A DNA stretch of 18,764 nucleotides. It comes from an uncultured Hungatella sp. (GTDB lineage: Bacteria; Bacillota; Clostridia; Lachnospirales; Lachnospiraceae). Below the pieces are notes generated by a model that was not told where the DNA came from, ran no database searches, and worked only from the letters and a program-made list of their open reading frames with translations. Shown piece by piece: positions 14,173 to 18,764 of this stretch (position 1 is its first letter; each line of letters opens with the position of its first letter). The position numbers and the translations under genes are program-made. The DNA lies in contig CAJUPQ010000070.1 of the NCBI GenBank assembly GCA_910588505.1, positions 1-18,764 on the forward strand, read 5' to 3'.

Positions 14173-15012
14173 ATGAATTTTGGAATGAGATGTCATGATA
14201 TCTGTCCAAAGGCAGATATGGATACCGTGTTTGACGCGGTAAAGAATAATGGTATTGACCAGATCCAGCTGGCTCTGGGAAAGTCTATTTCCGGTTATGA
14301 TTTTAATTATGGTCACTATTCCCCGGGATTTGGCCGTCTTATTGGCAGGAAGTTAAGGGAGCGGAATATCCATGTGGCGGTTCTCGGCTGCTATATCAAT
14401 CCCACCAACCCGGATGAGAAGACGCGGCAGGCGGAAGTGAGCAAGTTCATTGAGCATTTAAAGTACGCCAAGGCCATGGGGGCTGACATGGTGGGTACGG
14501 AGACAGGGCGTTACAGCGCGGCCTTTGACGTTGTACCCTATACCTACACGGAAGGGTGCTACCAGCTTCTGTTAAAGAGCATGAGACAGATTGTGTCCGC
14601 TGCCGAGAAGCTTGGCGTTATCGTGGGGATTGAGGCGGTTCATGATCACACCCTGTACTGCCCGGAGATGATGAGGCGGTTTTTGGAGGATATAGATTCC
14701 CCTAATGTGGAGGCGATCCTGGACCCGGTGAATCTTATCAGCAGGGAGAATCACCAGAATCAGGACCAGGTAATCGAGGACGCGTTTAAGCTGTACGGGG
14801 ACAGGATATCCGTGATCCATGTGAAGGATTTTGTTATGAAAGACGGGGAGCCGGAGTTTGCCTATGTGGGAACCGGGCTGCTGCGTTTTGAGACGCTGAT
14901 GAAGAAAGTGAAAGAGCAGAAACCTTATATTGCCATGCTTTTGGAGAACTCCAATCCCCAGAGGTATCATGGGGATGTGGAATATCTGCAGGGGGTTTAT
15001 GACAGGGTATAA
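14173..15012 (+). CDS. Sugar phosphate isomerase/epimerase-like TIM barrel
   Basis: This 279-residue protein belongs to the xylose-isomerase-like TIM-barrel superfamily (sugar epimerases, AP-endonuclease 2 fold). The four metal-ligand positions of this superfamily appear at the expected spacing: E154 (GIEAVH), D184 (ILDPVN), H216 (VIHVKD) and E258 (LLENSN). Members interconvert keto-sugars or related polyols with a divalent metal; the substrate here is unknown. GGAGAGGGTGG lies upstream of the ATG. It has its own promoter and is followed by a nucleotidyltransferase remnant and a ferredoxin-tailed aldo/keto reductase in the same direction. The reductase may be co-transcribed and act on the same sugar-type substrate, which is an inference from position. 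Confidence 0.88.
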   Translation: MNFGMRCHDICPKADMDTVFDAVKNNGIDQIQLALGKSISGYDFNYGHYSPGFGRLIGRKLRERNIHVAVLGCYINPTNPDEKTRQAEVSKFIEHLKYAKAMGADMVGTETGRYSAAFDVVPYTYTEGCYQLLLKSMRQIVSAAEKLGVIVGIEAVHDHTLYCPEMMRRFLEDIDSPNVEAILDPVNLISRENHQNQDQVIEDAFKLYGDRISVIHVKDFVMKDGEPEFAYVGTGLLRFETLMKKVKEQKPYIAMLLENSNPQRYHGDVEYLQGVYDRV

Positions 15013-15053
15013 GGCAGGCGGAAAACGATGGCAATAAAAGGGAGGCTTTGAAA

Positions 15054-15519
15054 ATGGCGGTTCCAATATCAGCAGATGACTTGGCAAAGAAGAAGGCGAC
15101 ATTGCGGTTGTGTGAATTGCTTGCATTGCAAAAAAAAGGTTGAGCATCAGTTTGGCGGTGATGATTACAATGTTTTTGTATTTGGAAGTTATCTGACTAC
15201 AAGCTTTGTAGAAAGAAAAAGTGACATTGATATTGCCGTATATACAGAGAATTTTGGCCTGTATAAGAGACTGGCATTATACTTAGAAGAGTATTTTGCT
15301 CAAAAAGGTGTGTGCAGCGATATTTTTTATATTGATACAACGATGGAGGCTCCAATTTATTGCGTACCGCTTAAGTCAAAGGTGCAGTTCACAGACTATT
15401 TTCCTGATAAGCTGGTGGTTTTCCATCGTGCATATGGAGCAATAGATGTGTACAGGAATACTTATGAATACTGTTTTGATAGACACCTGTTAGAGAAGTA
15501 TACGGATAAAAATGTGTAG
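15054..15519 (+). pseudogene. MNT-type nucleotidyltransferase, frameshifted at an A8 run
   Basis: ATG 15054 (GGAGG eight bases upstream) starts MAVPISADDLAKKKATLRLC, then ELLALQKK, and meets TGA at 15141. Removing one A from the A8 run at 15130-15137 gives QKKVEHQFGG and a continuous 154-residue protein to 15519. It has FVFGSYLTTSFVERKSDIDI AVY as the nucleotidyltransferase core (G44-S45 and the D57-x-D59 pair). Such stand-alone domains are often nucleotidyltransferases or antitoxins of HEPN/MNT pairs. No HEPN partner is seen here. Base composition is more AT-rich than both neighbours, which suggests acquisition. The break could be real decay, sequencing error, or a slippage-switchable site; only the frame change is directly seen. 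Confidence 0.75.
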
Positions 15520-15539
15520 TGATAAAGGAGAACAAACTC

Positions 15540-16676
15540 ATGGAAAAAAGAAGATTCGAAAACCTTGGTATCAACACATCCCTTCTGGGATTTGGCTGCA
15601 TGCGTTTTCCGACTACGCCGGAGGGGAATATTGACGAGCCGGAGGCGGAGCGGATGTTGGACGCGGCCATAGCGGCGGGGGTTAATTACATAGACACCGC
15701 CTACCCCTACCATCAGGGCAACAGTGAGATCGTGGTGGGAAAGGCCCTGAAAAAATATGACCGTAATTCTTTTTACCTGGCCACAAAACTGCCTCTGTGG
15801 AAGGTGGAGCGTCTGGAGGATGTGGAGGTGATCTTTGAGGAGCAGCTTACAAAGCTTCAGACGGACTACGTGGATTTTTATCTCATGCACGCTGTCAACA
15901 AAGAGCGGTGGGATAAGATGAGAGATATGGGCTGTATACAGGTTCTGGAGAAGCTGAAGAAGGAGGGGAAGATCCGGTATCTGGGCTTTTCCTTCCATGA
16001 CAGCTATGAGGTGTTTGAGGAGGTGTTAAGCTACAGGGACTGGGATTTCTGCCAGATCCAGTTTAACTACATGGACACCCAGGAGCAGGCAGGCTTAAAG
16101 GGTTATGAGCTGGCAGCCGAAAAACAGGTACCTCTGATCATCATGGAGCCCATAAAAGGCGGCAGGCTGGCGGCGTTTTCCGGGGACATCACGGAAAAAT
16201 TCAGGAAGCTGGATGAAAACGCGTCACCGGCATCCTTCGCCCTGCGGTGGGTAGGAAGCTTTCCCAATGTAAAAGTGATCTTAAGCGGTATGTCATCCAT
16301 GGAGCAGGTGCAGGACAACCTGAAAACCTTCCGTGAGTTCAAGCCTTTGTCCCAGGAGGAACAGGAGGTTATTCGGGATGTGGTAAAGACCATGAGAGGG
16401 AGAGTCCAAAACGGATGCACAGGCTGTAAGTATTGTATGCCCTGCCCGGCTGGGGTTGACATTCCAGGGTGCTTTGGGGTGTGGAACAATTACCATATCT
16501 ACCAGAATTATAACCTGGTAAAACAGGACTGGGAGAAGAATATCGGGGAGAGTCATCAGGCGAAAAATTGTGTCAAGTGCGGGAAATGTGAGGCTGCCTG
16601 TCCGCAGAAGCTGTCTATTAGGGAGGACTTAGAGAGGGCGCAGGCGGATCTGGATAAAAGGGAGATGGCCTTTTAG
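15540..16676 (+). CDS. Aldo/keto reductase with C-terminal 2x[4Fe-4S] ferredoxin-like tail
   Basis: This 378-residue protein has the aldo/keto reductase tetrad D52, Y57, K83 and H117 (YIDTAYPYH, LATKLP, YLMHAV), and the two cluster motifs C293-C296-C299-C302-P and C344-C347-C350-C354-P. The first motif has one residue fewer before the last Cys than in the homologue at 8907 (CxxCxxCxxCP). AAGGAG lies upstream of ATG 15540; a start seven codons earlier at 15519 is possible, but the family start is at RFENLGINTSLLGFGCMRFP. It lies 20 bases after the nucleotidyltransferase remnant. The substrate is not predictable. Termination may depend on the palindromic repeat at 16720-16864. Confidence 0.93.
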   Translation: MEKRRFENLGINTSLLGFGCMRFPTTPEGNIDEPEAERMLDAAIAAGVNYIDTAYPYHQGNSEIVVGKALKKYDRNSFYLATKLPLWKVERLEDVEVIFEEQLTKLQTDYVDFYLMHAVNKERWDKMRDMGCIQVLEKLKKEGKIRYLGFSFHDSYEVFEEVLSYRDWDFCQIQFNYMDTQEQAGLKGYELAAEKQVPLIIMEPIKGGRLAAFSGDITEKFRKLDENASPASFALRWVGSFPNVKVILSGMSSMEQVQDNLKTFREFKPLSQEEQEVIRDVVKTMRGRVQNGCTGCKYCMPCPAGVDIPGCFGVWNNYHIYQNYNLVKQDWEKNIGESHQAKNCVKCGKCEAACPQKLSIREDLERAQADLDKREMAF

Positions 16677-16719
16677 ACTTTTAGGAACGAATTTTGCGCG
16701 AAATGGCAGAATAATGAAA

Positions 16720-16864
16720 TTGGTGTATAATTGAGTGAGCAAAAGGCGGATTTAGTCGCGGAGCCAGTCAGAGAAGGAGAGATGTCCCGTCCGGGTTCAG
16801 ATATGCCTTCCCTCCCTGGATTCACGACTACCCTCGCCTTTCGCTCACTCAATCATACACCTAA
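16720..16864. repeat. Palindromic repeat element between convergent genes
   Basis: A 122-bp core (16731-16852) has ends TTGAGTGAGCAAAAGGCGGA and the inverse of TTGAGTGAGCGAAAGGCGAG. The symmetry continues outside the core: TTGGTGTATAA on the left (16720-16730) with TCATACACCTAA on the right (16853-16864). The core shares two blocks with the region at 8024-8703. It lies between two genes that converge on it, so it may also act as a two-way terminator, although neither arm ends in a strong T-run. Confidence 0.8.
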
Positions 16865-16896
16865 TATAACGAAACCAAAGTCCCGCTTCATCCGGT

Positions 16897-18309
16897 TCAG
16901 GCCTTCTCCCCGTGAGGCAGCCTTCCGCGGAAGAACCGTTTCTTTAATTCTGACCAGCTAAATGGGAGCAGAGGGTAGATATAGCTTTTTCCGGCTATAG
17001 TCTTATTAAACACAACCGCGCACACGGACAGGATCACCCCTGCGGCGAATCCCCAGTAATTAAACAGTGCCGTAAGGATCAGTATGAGCATGCGCATAAA
17101 TTTCAGCGCGTAACCCAGCTCAAAGCTGGCCTGGGAGTAGTTGGCCACTGTGACAAAGGCCATGTAGAGCATGGTCTCGCTGTTAAACCAGCCGGATTTG
17201 ACCGAGTACTCGCCCAGGACGATACCGGCGATAACGCTTAAGGGGGTGGTCAGCATGCTGGGCGTATTGATGGCTGCCAGCCTCAGGCCGTCAATGGCAA
17301 ATTCCAGGATCATAAGCTGAAAAAACAGAGGGACAAAAGGCTGTTCTGACAGCTTGATAAATTCCAGCCATGGCGGCAGGATATCCGGGTTTTGCATAAG
17401 AAGCAGCCAGGTAGGAGTGAGAAACAAGGTCAGCAAAGAGATGACCATGCGGGACAGCCTTAAGTAGGTCCCTGTCACCGGAGGGAAATAGTAGTCGTCA
17501 GCCTCCTCGATGATGTCAAACACAGAGGAGGGTAGGATCATGGCGGCGGGGGAGTTGTCCACCAGGATGATGATGTTGCCCTCCAGGATGGAGGCCGCCG
17601 CCGTGTCGGGCCGCTCCGAGAACTTAAACTTGGGAAAAGGGTTGTACCACTTGCTGGGGTAGAGACATTCCGCCAGGCTTTCCTGGTTCATGGTCAGGGC
17701 GTCTACATGGACGTTTTGGATCCGATTCTTGATCATGGACAGCATCTGCTCATCCACCCGGCCCTTCATGTAGCAAACCGCAATGTCCGTGTGGGAACTT
17801 TCCCCAGCGCTTAAGATCTCCATGGTAAGCTTCGGATCCCGGATGCGGCGGCGGATCAGGGCGGTGTTGAAAATAAGAGTCTCCACAAACCCGTCCCTGG
17901 AGCCCCGCATGACCTTATCTTTTTCCGGCTCCGACACGCCTCTGGCCGGGTAGGTGCGGCAGTCCAGAGTCAGGCAGGCGTCATACCCGTCAATAAAAAT
18001 ACAAGAAATGCCTGTCAGCAGCTGGACCATCATGGCGTCGGAATCTTTTATGAGTCCCACCTCGCCGTAGGGGACATACTTTTTGGAGAAGCCGTGGGCG
18101 TCTTCCGGCATGTCCTCCGGATTTATAGCCTCCCAAACCTGGAATACTTTTAAGAGAACCTCGTCTTTGGTAAATCCATCTATAAAATAAGCACAGGCCG
18201 TCCGTCCGCCGATGGACAGGGTGCGATAGACCACATCAAAGTTGGACGCCACATCCAATGCCTGGTTCATGGATCTGATATTTTCCTGGATATTTTTTGA
18301 AAAATCCAT
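16897..18309 (-). CDS. spoVAF: Spore germination protein of the GerA/SpoVAF family
   Basis: This 470-residue protein has a soluble N-terminal half (about 1-285) and a membrane-embedded C-terminal half with about five helices (e.g. MVISLLTLFLTPTWLLLM, LILILTALFNYWGFAAGVIL). Signatures of SpoVAF/GerA-A-subunit proteins are present in order: LDCRTYPARGVSEPEKDKVM, RGSRDGFVETLIFNTALIRR, RIRDPKL, NPFPKFKFSERPDTAAASIL, LPPWLEFIKLSEQPFVPLFF, LRLAAINTPSML. SpoVAF sits in the inner spore membrane and aids the SpoVA dipicolinate channel and germination. The start at 18309 fits GGAAGGAGTG upstream; the longer frame adds ten residues. SpoVAF usually follows other spoVA genes, but none lies beside it in this window. 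Length agrees with the family. Confidence 0.88.
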   Translation of the reverse strand: MDFSKNIQENIRSMNQALDVASNFDVVYRTLSIGGRTACAYFIDGFTKDEVLLKVFQVWEAINPEDMPEDAHGFSKKYVPYGEVGLIKDSDAMMVQLLTGISCIFIDGYDACLTLDCRTYPARGVSEPEKDKVMRGSRDGFVETLIFNTALIRRRIRDPKLTMEILSAGESSHTDIAVCYMKGRVDEQMLSMIKNRIQNVHVDALTMNQESLAECLYPSKWYNPFPKFKFSERPDTAAASILEGNIIILVDNSPAAMILPSSVFDIIEEADDYYFPPVTGTYLRLSRMVISLLTLFLTPTWLLLMQNPDILPPWLEFIKLSEQPFVPLFFQLMILEFAIDGLRLAAINTPSMLTTPLSVIAGIVLGEYSVKSGWFNSETMLYMAFVTVANYSQASFELGYALKFMRMLILILTALFNYWGFAAGVILSVCAVVFNKTIAGKSYIYPLLPFSWSELKKRFFRGRLPHGEKA

Positions 18310-18415
18310 GAGATACACTCCTTCCTGTTTAGAAAACACGGTTTCGTAGGAAGTATGCCCATGACCAGAGAATTTTATGTGGAACGGGAGAAAATATTCC
18401 CCGAAAAAGGGAGGA

Positions 18416-18444
18416 GCCGGTCAAACCCCAAGGGGCCGACCGGC
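18416..18444. terminator. GC-rich nested hairpin upstream of spoVAF
   Basis: GCCGGTC (18416-18422) pairs with GACCGGC (18438-18444), with an inner CCCC-AA-GGGG stem. On the minus strand it is followed, after a few bases, by TTTTT, so it may end transcription from the gene to the right. The T-run is not directly at the stem, so the call is moderate. From here to about 18607 I see no gene. Confidence 0.45.
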
Positions 18445-18607
18445 GGATTATGAAAAAAATCTTATCAAAATGTAAGCAGCTCTTTTCTTTTGATGGTTAA
18501 AGTATACCCCCCGAATATGAAGAAAATTTATCGCGGTTGTAAAAGGGTTGTGAAAGATTTGTTAACAAAATGTGAACGCTGCCGGGCGGTAACCTTTTGC
18601 ATCCTTT

Positions 18608-18718
18608 TTACTCGTCAAAATGGTACTGGTCCAGCAGATCATTTCTCATCTTCCACAGAGGCATGGACAGATCCACATGGGTGCGGTGAGGGTACTCCAG
18701 GCGGAGAGATTCGGGTTT
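18608..18718 (-). pseudogene. Nicotinate phosphoribosyltransferase-like C-terminal fragment
   Basis: The minus-strand frame ends at TAA 18608-18610 and reads SLRLEYPHRTHVDLSMPLWK, then MRNDLLDQYHFDE. This resembles the extreme C-terminus of nicotinate phosphoribosyltransferases (PncB), in which N/Y-P-H-x-x-x-V-D-L-S-x-x-L-W-x-x-K/R is conserved. PncB makes nicotinate mononucleotide for NAD salvage. An in-frame TGA at 18719-18721 cuts the frame off just upstream of the likeness, and the remaining bases to the window edge do not restore it in this phase. It is therefore a fragment, or the end of a gene with a frameshift near 18720. The call rests on about 30 residues. Confidence 0.45.
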
Positions 18719-18764
18719 TCAACACTTGTAATTGAATAAAAGTTCTACAAACCGCAGAAATGCG

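Noticed and set aside
18490..18735. An 81-codon plus-strand frame at the right edge
   Set aside because: It overlaps the pncB-like tail on the other strand, lacks a ribosome binding site and has a low-information composition.

Overview
The window looks like a chromosomal segment of an anaerobic, endospore-forming Clostridia, most like Lachnospiraceae. The signs are strong AGGAGG-type ribosome binding sites, mid-range GC, a spoVAF-type spore gene, MATE exporters, and aldo/keto reductases with ferredoxin-like tails. Family assignments come from recognising protein motifs by eye; no database search was run.

Layout. Positions 1-786 are mobile-element debris: a truncated Rpn/PD-(D/E)XK transposase piece, a 176-bp MITE-like element with 19-bp inverted ends, and a stem-loop-rich stretch that may be the 3' part of a HEARO/omega-type RNA. 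787-2118 (minus) is an intact MATE exporter. 2308-5191 is a gene graveyard: a UPF0303/haem-degrading-like gene with an internal stop, one intact small unknown gene, a frameshifted spoVB-like flippase fragment, and a chain of three hexuronate-type catabolic fragments (aconitase-family hydratase, uxuA, uxuB) joined end to end. 5305-7944 is a tight operon of an ABM-type monooxygenase, a second MATE exporter and a D-2-hydroxyacid dehydrogenase. 8024-8703 is a complex inverted-repeat region, related to another copy at 16720-16864. 8907-10025 is an aldo/keto reductase followed by a clear terminator. 10152-13536 holds an HTH regulator and a 999-residue protein I cannot assign.

13551-13976 (minus) is a second chain of fragments: RpiR N-terminus, PTS EIIC C-terminus, auxin-efflux-carrier N-terminus and a YoeB toxin C-terminus. 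14173-16676 holds a sugar-phosphate isomerase/epimerase-like TIM barrel, a nucleotidyltransferase broken at an A8 run, and a second ferredoxin-tailed aldo/keto reductase. 16897-18309 (minus) is a SpoVAF-like germination protein. The right edge carries a probable C-terminal piece of nicotinate phosphoribosyltransferase.

The most interesting points are: (a) two serial deletion scars in which ends of unrelated genes are butted together; (b) a palindromic repeat family whose outer stems are symmetrical within each copy but differ between copies, as if it inserts into palindromes or is a covarying RNA; and (c) the uncharacterised 999-residue protein with its own regulator upstream.
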